Below, in pieces: positions 18,137 through 27,938 of a stretch of 64,000 bases of DNA. A program made the translations under genes and the position numbers. Source of the stretch: Scytonematopsis contorta HA4267-MV1 (GTDB lineage: Bacteria > Cyanobacteriota > Cyanobacteriia > Cyanobacteriales > Nostocaceae). Location of the stretch: contig JAHHIC010000094.1 of assembly GCA_019359035.1 (NCBI GenBank), forward strand, positions 62,001 through 126,000. The letters are read 5' to 3'. Positions within the stretch are counted from its first letter, which is position 1, and every line of letters starts with the position of its first letter. Below the pieces are notes generated by a model. The model worked only from the letters and a program-made list of their open reading frames with translations. It made no database searches and had not been told where the DNA came from.

Positions 18137-19081
18137 CTAATTTTCTTGTAAAAAAATGTTGATGTGCTTTGCAACTTCTGGACTGCGGAGGTAGCCAAAT
18201 ATTTTGTGTGGATTAGCTTTCTTTGTAATGGGGCTAACGTAATCGTTCCATATTAAATCATCTTTAACTTTTACACCGAGTAAATTCTGCTGGTAGTCGT
18301 CACTAATATGAGTGTCGAGAGAAATTTTGTCGCGCTTGTCAGAAAAGTTAACCCAGCTTTTTTTGACAATAGAAGGAGTACGTACTTGTTCCATGTCTGG
18401 TTTTCCTGGAAAGCGACTGTTCTCCTGAGCTATTTTCATTTTTACGTGGGGAATACCCAGGGGTGCTCCCATCGTGACGAAATGCTCTATCGAAGGTGCA
18501 TCAGCATTTTTACCTGCTAACCTAAGTGCATCATAAGCAATAATTGTACCCATCGAATGACTGATGAGCATGATTTGACGGTCTTTGTGTTTGGACAATT
18601 CGTCTAGTAATTCTGAACGCAATACATCTTTTACTGGACGTTTTTTTCCTTGTCGGTCTGTAATTAATTGCTTGTTGTTGTAATAAAATGCTAAGTCCTG
18701 TAATTTATCTTTTAAGATACCGTCGATAAAATTTTCTACAATATATTCGTTAGCAAAAGTATCTAATAAACTATCTGCAGTATCACTAACTTGGCTTTTG
18801 AGGTTATCTATCCAAGAATCTTGATATTCTTTTAAACTTCCTGGTTCAGCTTTTACATAAGGCTCTTTGTCATATAATTTGTCAAAATAAAATATTGGGT
18901 CGTTGTGCTGCGGGTATTTATATAGCAAGTCTGACCAGTATACAAGGTAAAAATCATACTCTGGTACTGGGACTTTTATGTTTGTGAGTCCTTCATTGAT
19001 GGAGTCTATCCAGGTGTTGCTGTGTAGCTGTTTTTCTGGTTTATTGGATAATCCATGAATACCGATAATAATTTTTTTCAT
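18137..19081 (-). CDS. Alpha/beta hydrolase (lipase-like)
   Basis: About 314 residues. It opens with MKKIIIGIHGLSNKPEKQL, where GIHG forms the oxyanion region, and has the nucleophile elbow LISHSMGTIIAYDAL near the middle. An Asp and His should follow; THISDD lies near the C terminus. It lacks a signal peptide. The frame continues 86 codons further upstream, but that part is translated palindrome array (CRDAIYRVCTNQ repeats), so I place the start at ATG 19081. Substrate is unknown. It has no co-directional partner close enough to suggest an operon. Confidence 0.8.
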   Translation of the reverse strand: MKKIIIGIHGLSNKPEKQLHSNTWIDSINEGLTNIKVPVPEYDFYLVYWSDLLYKYPQHNDPIFYFDKLYDKEPYVKAEPGSLKEYQDSWIDNLKSQVSDTADSLLDTFANEYIVENFIDGILKDKLQDLAFYYNNKQLITDRQGKKRPVKDVLRSELLDELSKHKDRQIMLISHSMGTIIAYDALRLAGKNADAPSIEHFVTMGAPLGIPHVKMKIAQENSRFPGKPDMEQVRTPSIVKKSWVNFSDKRDKISLDTHISDDYQQNLLGVKVKDDLIWNDYVSPITKKANPHKIFGYLRSPEVAKHINIFLQEN

Positions 19082-19148
19082 CTGTAGCAAATATTTAATT
19101 GCGATTCTACTATACACAAGTTTTGATACGTGATATTTGAAACGCGAT

Positions 19149-19310
19149 TGTAGAGACGCGATTAATCGCGTCTCTACATTTTGATTGGTGCAGACGCGAT
19201 ATATCGCGTCTCTACATTTTTGATTGGTGCAGACGCGATAAATCGCGTCTCTACATTTTTGATTGGTGCAGACGCGATTTATCGCGTCTCTACATTTTTT
19301 TGATTGGTGC
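19149..19310. repeat. Tandem palindrome array (GACGCGATnnATCGCGTC), 4 copies
   Basis: Four tandem palindromes joined by a near-constant spacer TCTACATTTTTGATTGGTGCA, at a period of about 38-44 bp. The arms GACGCGA / TCGCGTC are identical in all copies. The central bases change, reading TTAA, TATA, TAAA and TTTA, while keeping symmetry or near symmetry. The first copy is the full 30-bp form TGTAGAGACGCGATT and complement. It is not a CRISPR array: its spacers are identical. It lies between the hydrolase and fabG starts. Confidence 0.9.
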
Positions 19311-19365
19311 GCGAATAAACTTATTATGATTAATGGCATTTGATTTCAGACTTTGAGGGAAATAA

Positions 19366-20136
<771 letters not shown>

Positions 20137-20302
20137 GGAGTGGGGAGTGGGGAGTGGGGAGTGGGGAGTGGGGAGTGGGGAATGGGGAATGGGGAAAATT
20201 AGGGAAATCAGGGAAATGAAGAAAAGAAAATTAGTTAAATACTAATGCTTAATTTTTCTCCCCATCCTCCCCACTCCCCACTCCCTACTCCCCACTCCCT
20301 AT
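20137..20302. repeat. Inverted heptamer arrays between convergent fabG and wecA-like genes
   Basis: Forward GGGGAGT/GGGGAAT units (about 20137-20195), a unique stretch, then reverse ACTCCCC/ACTCCCT units (about 20257-20300) that run into the stop codon of the minus-strand gene. The arrays can pair into a long stem, so this could be a shared 3' end for both genes. Confidence 0.88.
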
Positions 20303-21402
20303 TCAGGAGTAACCACGGGTTTCCTAGTTTCCCCCATTCTTCCGATAATTGAAAAACTTAAAAAGGTAATGATACAAATGGCTGTCGCAATCATTACAAC
20401 AAACCTGACACCCTGAATTTTCATTGCTGCCATGTTACACAGTAAAGTAATTGACCACAGTGTTATCGCTGCTCGGCGTTGGGAAAATCCTATTGCTAGC
20501 AAGCGGTGGTGCAGATGGTCTTTACCTGGTGTACTCATGGGGTTTTTTCCTGCTAATAAACGGCGTACAAATACTTGTGTTGTATCTAATACTGGTATTA
20601 GCAGGAACATTACAGGAGGTATTAGTGAAAATACTGTGGTAACGTTTAATCTACCGAGAATACTAGTAGCGGCTAGCACGTACCCAAAAAAGTACGCACC
20701 GGCGTCACCCATAATAATACGACTGGGATAGAAATTATGACGTAGAAAACCGAGCGCTCCTCCTCCTAATGCTGCTAACACTAAAGTTGCTGCTGCACGG
20801 TTGGGAAATTGAGCAGAAACGGCCAGTAAACTCATAGCTGTAATAAAACTTATTCCTCCTGCCAATCCATCCATACCATCCATTAAATTAATGGCGTTGG
20901 TAACTCCTACTACCCACAAAACTGTCAGTATTGTGGAAAGAAAGTCGTTGATTGGAGGGTACACAGTTACTTCTATACTGATGCCATTGGCAACTAACAA
21001 AAGTGCTGTGATGATTTGAGCGAACATTCTTACATTGGCGGGTAAGCTGAATTGGTCATCTATAAAGCCAACCAGCACGAGAATAGAACCACCTAGCAAA
21101 ATTGTTAACACCTGAGCCAATACACTTTGCAGTTCTATCGGTCTAAGTAGAGTAGCAAAAACTACAGCGGCAATAACTCCCGCGTAGATAGCTAAACCTC
21201 CTGCGTTGGGTAAAGGTTCTTTATTTAAACGCCGTGCGTTTGGTTGGTCAGCCCAACCCACCCGCAAAGCAAATTTTCTAACAACAGGAATCAAACGCCA
21301 TGTGACAACCCAAGCTAAAAGGTAAGTAAAAACTACTGCCAACCAGCCCATACGACCTGGTTCGGCAATACCTAAAGACTTGAGGAAGGTGTATATATTC
21401 AT
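20299..21402 (-). CDS. Undecaprenyl-phosphate GlcNAc-1-phosphate transferase (WecA/TagO type)
   Basis: 367 residues with about 11 transmembrane helices, MraY/WecA superfamily. Conserved elements are the GFIDDQ Asp pair (about residues 113-118), NAINLMDGMDGLAGG (about 170), the FYPSRIIMGDAGAYFFGY loop (about 228) and the carbohydrate-recognition DHLHHR (about 295). The HLHHR form marks WecA/TagO rather than MraY. It makes the lipid-linked sugar that starts surface polysaccharide synthesis at the plasma membrane. Start ATG 21402. It is divergent from groEL. Confidence 0.9.
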   Translation of the reverse strand: MNIYTFLKSLGIAEPGRMGWLAVVFTYLLAWVVTWRLIPVVRKFALRVGWADQPNARRLNKEPLPNAGGLAIYAGVIAAVVFATLLRPIELQSVLAQVLTILLGGSILVLVGFIDDQFSLPANVRMFAQIITALLLVANGISIEVTVYPPINDFLSTILTVLWVVGVTNAINLMDGMDGLAGGISFITAMSLLAVSAQFPNRAAATLVLAALGGGALGFLRHNFYPSRIIMGDAGAYFFGYVLAATSILGRLNVTTVFSLIPPVMFLLIPVLDTTQVFVRRLLAGKNPMSTPGKDHLHHRLLAIGFSQRRAAITLWSITLLCNMAAMKIQGVRFVVMIATAICIITFLSFSIIGRMGETRKPVVTPE

Positions 21403-21497
21403 CTTCCACTTCCATTTCTACTGCCGTATGTACGTGAGCATCTAGTGTATATTAATCAATTTTTTACTTTTCTTCTGTAATCGCGATATCTTAGAAT

Positions 21498-21524
21498 TTA
21501 GCACTCTGGCTTCGGGAGTGCTAA
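21498..21524. promoter_or_regulatory. CIRCE operator upstream of groEL
   Basis: TTAGCACTC-N9-GAGTGCTAA is a perfect match to the CIRCE consensus, 33 bp upstream of the groEL start. The repressor HrcA binds CIRCE and releases it on heat shock. In cyanobacteria light-dependent control often adds to it. Confidence 0.95.
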
Positions 21525-21553
21525 ATTGTGTTATGGAAGCGCTCAAAGAATAA

Positions 21554-23263
<1,710 letters not shown>

Positions 23264-23290
23264 GGTCAACTCATATTAATATTTTTTAAG

Positions 23291-23321
23291 AAGTTTGCCT
23301 TCATGAGGCAAACTTTTTTTT
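23291..23321 (+). terminator. Rho-independent terminator after groEL
   Basis: AAGTTTGCCT (23291-23300), loop TCATG, AGGCAAACTT (23306-23315), then a T run. The stem is perfect, ten base pairs, 28 bp after the groEL stop. Confidence 0.92.
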
Positions 23322-23375
23322 ACTTGTTGTAGCTTGGTTGAGTAAAATAAGTGTCGAATAGCAAAGTAGTAGGAA

Positions 23376-24539
23376 ATGCAAAATAAAATCCGCAATCTGA
23401 ATTTAAAAAAAAACATCCTCTCAAATTCTAAAAGTGAAAGGAATAATACTTATGATATTGAGGGGCTACCTTCTGCAGGGAGTATGCCAGGGACACTAGT
23501 AGTTGATAATGATGCTGATAAACCACTAATATTTTTAATTGATTATAACCAAGAAAATTGCCTTCGTCAGCAGCTAAATACTCCTGAGGAATGTGCTAAT
23601 TATTTAGATACAAATTCAGTCTCTTGGATTGATGTACAAGGTTTAGGTTGTGTGGATGTTTTGCAAAGAATCGGAGATGTTTTTAAATTACATCCTTTAT
23701 TATTAGAAGATGTGGTAAATGTCGCAGAAAGACCCAAAGTTGAGGAATATGAAGACCAATTAGTGATAATTGCTCGTATGGTAGTTCCAATGCGTAAAGG
23801 ATGTGGTTTTTATAGCGAACAGGTCAGTTTTATATTAGGAGAATATTATTTACTTACTGTTCAAGAAGAAGCAGAGCATGATTGTTTTGAACCCGTGCGG
23901 ATGCGAATTGAAAATTACCGAGGCATTATTAGAAAAAAAAGACCAGACTATTTAGCTTATGCTTTATTAGATGCAATTATTGATGGTTTTTTCCCTGTAC
24001 TGGAGCGTTATGGAGAAGGAATTGAAGATTTAGAAGAAGAAGTTATATTTAATCCCAGTCGGCAAACCTTACAAACTATTTATCGAATTAGACGAGAACT
24101 TTTACAACTACGTCGTGCTATTTGGCCTTTGAGAGATGCAATTAATAGCTTAATTAGAGACGAAAACGAACTGATAAGCAGAGAAGTACGAACTTACTTA
24201 CGAGATTGTTATGACCATTCCGTACAGGTCATGGATATGGTAGAAACTTATAGGGAACTGTCATCTGGATTAATGGATGTATATCTTTCGGCTGTAAGTA
24301 ATAAAATGAATGAAATTATGAAAGTACTAACAGTAGTTTCGTCAATTTTCATTCCTTTGACTTTTATTGCCGGAATTTATGGTATGAATTTTGAGAATAT
24401 GCCCGAGTTGAAGTGGCATTGGGGGTATTTTGCTTGTTTAGGAGTTATGGCAACGGTAGGATTTGGGTTGGTATTCTTCTTTTGGCGACGGGGTTGGCTC
24501 GAAAATAATTCCATAATCAAATCTGATGAAAAAAATTAA
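23376..24539 (+). CDS. corA: CorA-family magnesium/cobalt transporter
   Basis: 387 residues. A large cytosolic domain (about 1-315) precedes two C-terminal transmembrane helices. The signature GMN lies in IAGIYGMNFENMPE after the first helix, as in CorA. Segments LHPLLLEDVVNVAERPKVEEY and YLRDCYDHSVQVMDMVETYRE match the CorA cytosolic domain. It is a pentameric Mg2+ channel of the plasma membrane. Start ATG 23376 has AGGA close upstream. The next gene starts 40 bp later on the same strand. Confidence 0.95.
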   Translation: MQNKIRNLNLKKNILSNSKSERNNTYDIEGLPSAGSMPGTLVVDNDADKPLIFLIDYNQENCLRQQLNTPEECANYLDTNSVSWIDVQGLGCVDVLQRIGDVFKLHPLLLEDVVNVAERPKVEEYEDQLVIIARMVVPMRKGCGFYSEQVSFILGEYYLLTVQEEAEHDCFEPVRMRIENYRGIIRKKRPDYLAYALLDAIIDGFFPVLERYGEGIEDLEEEVIFNPSRQTLQTIYRIRRELLQLRRAIWPLRDAINSLIRDENELISREVRTYLRDCYDHSVQVMDMVETYRELSSGLMDVYLSAVSNKMNEIMKVLTVVSSIFIPLTFIAGIYGMNFENMPELKWHWGYFACLGVMATVGFGLVFFFWRRGWLENNSIIKSDEKN

Positions 24540-24579
24540 TATTTCGTTTAGTTTATATTGAGGAGTGGAAAATTTAGCT

Positions 24580-25290
24580 ATGAGAGTCGCAGGTGACCAA
24601 AATTTACTGGTTTTAACGTTTTATATCATCGGGATTTCTTATACGTTGAATCGTATGATTGAATCCATCGCTGACCAAATTAAGTTTGAATTCGATAAAG
24701 CAGAAATAGCTAAACAACTGGAAGAGCAAAATCTCAAAGACGACGTGGGTATTAGTTTTAAGTTTAAACCTACCAGTTCCATTGATGAAGTTAAGGATTT
24801 ATTAATTACCGTTGAAAATAAATCAAAAAATCTAGCCCTCTACATTGACTGGGACAACTGTTCTATAGTCGTAAGTCATTTCAAGGCTTCAAAAAGAGTA
24901 ATTCGTAAATCACCAGATTTAACTCGCGATTTAGGAGTTCAGCAGAGTCCTAGTTTGGTTGCTCCCAGTAATTCACTTACCACATCGATAACATCTGAAG
25001 ATACTTTCACATGGGATAAAGACGCCAGCACTTACTCAACCACAAAACCTTTAATTGATATTACTGCACTTCAAAAACATCCTCTAAAAACATTTAGGAT
25101 AATGTACAGCAAATTCATGAATCGTAGGATTAATTTGACTTTCTCTCTACAGTTGGTGCTAAGGACATCAGAATTGCGTGTTGGTCTGGTTCCAGGTGAA
25201 AATAAACCTCCTATGTGCATTATTAACTGTCCCTTTACTATTAGGAAATTACCCTGGTCGTACGCACTACCCTGGAATAAGAAAAGATAA
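24580..25290 (+). CDS. Hypothetical protein, downstream of corA
   Basis: About 236 residues. A hydrophobic segment lies near the N terminus (LLVLTFYIIGISYTLNRMI, about residues 8-26), then a charged helix (KFEFDKAEIAKQLEEQN) and a beta-rich region with a Ser/Thr-rich stretch (SNSLTTSITSEDTFTWDKD). It looks like a membrane-anchored soluble protein with no motif that I recognise. The start is ATG 24580; a GTG at 24565 five codons upstream is closer to AGGAG and cannot be excluded. It is 40 bp after corA and may be co-transcribed. It is close to rnpB but unrelated to it. Confidence 0.65.
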   Translation: MRVAGDQNLLVLTFYIIGISYTLNRMIESIADQIKFEFDKAEIAKQLEEQNLKDDVGISFKFKPTSSIDEVKDLLITVENKSKNLALYIDWDNCSIVVSHFKASKRVIRKSPDLTRDLGVQQSPSLVAPSNSLTTSITSEDTFTWDKDASTYSTTKPLIDITALQKHPLKTFRIMYSKFMNRRINLTFSLQLVLRTSELRVGLVPGENKPPMCIINCPFTIRKLPWSYALPWNKKR

Positions 25291-25295
25291 TTTTG

Positions 25296-25349
25296 TTGGC
25301 TGTTGACTGTTAACTGCTGACTGTTGACTGTTAACTGTTGACTGTTGAT
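25296..25349. repeat. TGTTGACTGTTAACTG tandem repeat upstream of rnpB
   Basis: Units TGTTGACTG and TTAACTG repeat about seven times directly upstream of rnpB. The complementary form ACAGTCAACAATCAACAGT is at 25931-25961, on the other side of rnpB. Confidence 0.85.
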
Positions 25350-25365
25350 GTAAACTTGTAACTAT

Positions 25366-25798
25366 GGTGAGAGTAGGCGAGGTGGTTGCAATGAAAGCTA
25401 TTTATAGCTGATTTGAGGAAAGTCCGGGCTCCCTAAAGACCAGACTTGCTGGCTAACGGCCAGTGCGTGTGAGCGTGAGGATAGTGCCACAGAAATATAC
25501 CGCCAAAATATTAAAAATTGTTAATTATTGTTAATCAATTATAATTATTTTTAATTATTTTGGTAAGGGTGCAAAGGTGTGGTAAGAGCGCACCAGCAAC
25601 ATCGAGAGGTGTTGGCTAGGTAAACCCCGGTTGGGAGCAAGGCGAAGAAATGACGGTTGGTCTTTTACCGATTTCGCTTTTGTAGAGCCGCTAGAGGCGT
25701 TTGGTAACAAGCGTCCCAGATAGATAATCACCCTCTGAAGATACTGTCATGTACTGTTTCGACGGATGAACAGAACCCGGCTTACGTCCTACTCTTTC
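25366..25798 (+). ncRNA. rnpB: RNase P RNA
   Basis: The catalytic RNA of RNase P. The 5' end AGAGTAGG (25370-25377) pairs with CCTACTCT (25788-25795) as helix P1. The universally conserved GAGGAAAGTCCGGGCTC and the 3' ACAGAACCCGGCTTAC are present, as is the central GGTAAACCCCGG. Between about 25504 and 25562 is an AT-rich insertion made of TTAATTATT-like units, as known for short-repeat insertions in rnpB of heterocystous cyanobacteria. Ends are estimated to within a few bases. Confidence 0.95.
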
Positions 25799-25804
25799 CT
25801 TCTT

Positions 25805-25963
25805 TTTGGTAATTGGTAATGGGTAATAGGTAATTGGTGATGGGTAATTGGTCATTAGTAATAGAAGGATTGCTGATTGTCAATTACCGATTACCGATTA
25901 TCAATTACCAATTATCCATTACCAATCTTCCAGTCAACAATCAACAGTCAACAATCAACAGTT
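25805..25963. repeat. GGTAATT arrays in inverted orientation, then CAACAGT repeats
   Basis: Forward GGTAATTGGTAATGGGTAAT units (about 25808-25860) face reverse AATTACCGATTACC units (about 25880-25925), with TCAACAATCAACAGTCAACA units at 25931-25961 next to the rnc start. The last set is the complement of the repeat before rnpB. Translation through it gives an N-terminal extension of the rnc frame that I do not accept. Confidence 0.85.
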
Positions 25964-25964
25964 A

Positions 25965-26675
25965 ATGTCCGTTGCTTATCCACGTCGTCAGCGACAGCTT
26001 GAAAGTTTAGTACAAAAGTTAGGCTTATCAGAGGCTGCACCGATAAAATGGCAGTTACTAGATGTAGCTTTAACTCACCCCAGTGTCTCCGATTCCTCAA
26101 ATTACGAACATTTGGAGTTTGTTGGTGATGCCGTGGTTCGGTTAGTTGCTGCTGAAGTTCTATGGGAAAATTACCCCGATTCTCCCGTCGGTGATTATGC
26201 CGCTATTCGCTCTGTCTTGGTGAGCGATCGCATTCTCGCACAACTGGCAGCTCACTACGGATTAGAGCAATATCTATTGGTTGCAGGTAGTGCTTATGCT
26301 GATAAAGCTGGCCAAGAAACACGTCTAGCAGATTCCTTTGAGGCTGTTTTGGGTGCGCTTTACTTAAGCACTCACAATTTAGAACTTATACGCTCCTGGT
26401 TAGACCCACACTTTAAAGATTTAGCAACCGAAATTCGTCTTGACCCAGCAAGACTTAACTATAAAGCGGCTTTGCAAGAATGGACGCAAGCAAAGTATAA
26501 AATGTTGCCAGATTATCGCGTACAAGAAATAAATAACGCTCAAAATAACGAAGAACGTTTTGTTGCCGAGGTTTGGTTGAGGGGTAATAAGCTAGGGGAG
26601 GGTAAGGGACGCTCAATAAAGGCAGCTGAACAGTCCGCAGCGAAGGTAGCGTTTTTGTCGTTAGGCTCTCTATAA
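25965..26675 (+). CDS. rnc: Ribonuclease III
   Basis: About 236 residues. The RNase III domain has the signature HLEFVGDAVVRLV (E51, D55) and the second acidic set in ADSFEAVLGALYL. A double-stranded RNA-binding domain follows from about 165 (NYKAALQEWTQAKYK to AAEQSAAKVAFLSL). It cuts double-stranded RNA for rRNA and mRNA processing. The start ATG 25965 is chosen as it begins the domain; the frame is open 39 codons further but that is repeat sequence. It follows rnpB by about 170 bp. Confidence 0.93.
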   Translation: MSVAYPRRQRQLESLVQKLGLSEAAPIKWQLLDVALTHPSVSDSSNYEHLEFVGDAVVRLVAAEVLWENYPDSPVGDYAAIRSVLVSDRILAQLAAHYGLEQYLLVAGSAYADKAGQETRLADSFEAVLGALYLSTHNLELIRSWLDPHFKDLATEIRLDPARLNYKAALQEWTQAKYKMLPDYRVQEINNAQNNEERFVAEVWLRGNKLGEGKGRSIKAAEQSAAKVAFLSLGSL

Positions 26676-26699
26676 AATACTTAGTAAGGTTCAGTAATA

Positions 26700-26862
26700 C
26701 CCCTGAACTAAAGTTCGGGCTGAAAGCTAAAACCCGTTAAAAACGGGTTTGAATTTGCCTTGAAACTTGGTTTCAACCCGTTTCAACGGGTTTGAATTTG
26801 CCTTGAACCTTGGTTTCAACCCGTTTCAACGGGTTTCAGCTTTTAGCCCTCACTTTAGTGAA
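26700..26862. repeat. Two-tier hairpin element, variant with AACCCGTT arms
   Basis: Terminal hairpins (CCCTGAACTAAAGTTCGGGC left; GCCCTCACTTTAGTGAAGGG right), inner CTGAAAGCTAAA / CAGCTTTTAG boxes, then AACCCGTTAAAAACGGGTT and two AACCCGTTTCAACGGGTT hairpins. A 43-bp segment beginning TGAATTTGCCTTGAA occurs twice in tandem. The plan is the same as the elements at 3523 and 55759, with different arm sequences. Confidence 0.75.
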
Positions 26863-26921
26863 GGGATTGGAGATTTTTTTTATTTGGAAGTACTTTAGTT
26901 ACATGTTCTACAAATAAGAAT

Positions 26922-27938
26922 ATGAGTAACAAAATAAAGATTGCTGTAATCGGGGTTGGACGTTGGGGTGTGCATTTGTTAAGAAACTTTTTGTCACATC
27001 CTTTGGCTGAAGTTGTTGCTGTAGTTGACCCAACATTAGAGTCTTTAACGCGAGTAAAGCAACAATTTAATTTAGATAATATACTACTGACGACGGATTT
27101 TTCAGAATTAAAGCAAGTTTCTGATTTGGAAGCGGTTGTAATAGCGACACCCGCCACTACACATTATTCTTTAATTCATGACGCTTTAAAACAGGGGTAT
27201 CATGTTTTAGCTGAAAAACCTTTAACTCTAGACCCGAAAGAATGTCTGGAACTTTGTCATCTTGCGGAATACCAAAAACGGCAGTTAATGGTTGACCACA
27301 CTTATTTATTTCACCCTGCTGTGGAACGAGGCAGAACAATAGTTCAAGGTTCAGAACTAGGTGATTTACGTTACGGTTATGCTACCCGTTCCCATTTGGG
27401 TCCAGTGCGTCAAGATGTTGATGCGATGTGGGACTTGGCGATTCACGATATTGCTATTTTTAATACATGGTTAGGTATAACTCCTGTAAAAGTACAGGCA
27501 ACGGGTACGGTTTGGTTACAACCAGGACTCAGTGACTTGGTATGGGTGACACTAACCTACGCTAACGGTTTCCAAGCTTACATTCACTTGTGCTGGTCTA
27601 ATCCTGATAAACAGAGGCGCTTAGGAGTAGTCGGAAGTCGTGGTAGTTTGATTTTTGACGAAATGTCACCTCACGCTCCTTTGGCTTTATTGCATGGTGA
27701 GTTTCAACGTCAAGAAAATTTATTTATACCCATAAATCAAAAATCAGAGTTACTAAAAATCGGAACCGCAGAACCTTTACAGGGAGTTTGTCATAAATTT
27801 GTGGAGAGCGTTATTAACAATACTCCTTGTGAGGTTTCATCAGGTTGGGTTGGTGCTGAGTTAGTGAAAATTCTTGCGGGATTGAGAGAATCTCTTAACC
27901 AGGGCGGCATATGCGTATATCTGGAGAATTTTCATTAG
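26922..27938 (+). CDS. Gfo/Idh/MocA-family oxidoreductase
   Basis: 338 residues. The N-terminal Rossmann fold has VIGVGRWGVHLLRNF near residue 8, and the family motif AEKPLTLD is at about 95. The C-terminal half is the alpha/beta substrate-binding domain. Such enzymes use NAD(P) to oxidise or reduce sugars and related polyols. The substrate is unknown. The start ATG 26922 has no clear Shine-Dalgarno. Its last 44 bp overlap the 3' end of the convergent histidine kinase gene. Confidence 0.88.
   Translation: MSNKIKIAVIGVGRWGVHLLRNFLSHPLAEVVAVVDPTLESLTRVKQQFNLDNILLTTDFSELKQVSDLEAVVIATPATTHYSLIHDALKQGYHVLAEKPLTLDPKECLELCHLAEYQKRQLMVDHTYLFHPAVERGRTIVQGSELGDLRYGYATRSHLGPVRQDVDAMWDLAIHDIAIFNTWLGITPVKVQATGTVWLQPGLSDLVWVTLTYANGFQAYIHLCWSNPDKQRRLGVVGSRGSLIFDEMSPHAPLALLHGEFQRQENLFIPINQKSELLKIGTAEPLQGVCHKFVESVINNTPCEVSSGWVGAELVKILAGLRESLNQGGICVYLENFH

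Noticed and set aside
19149-19310. CRISPR array
   Set aside because: Repeats are palindromic and the spacers are nearly identical, with no cas genes nearby.
19082-19339. 86-codon N-terminal extension of the hydrolase
   Set aside because: It is the translated palindrome array (CRDAIYRVCTNQ repeats); the hydrolase fold starts at ATG 19081.
25848-25964. Longer start for rnc
   Set aside because: The extra 39 codons come from the inverted GGTAATT repeats; the domain starts at ATG 25965.
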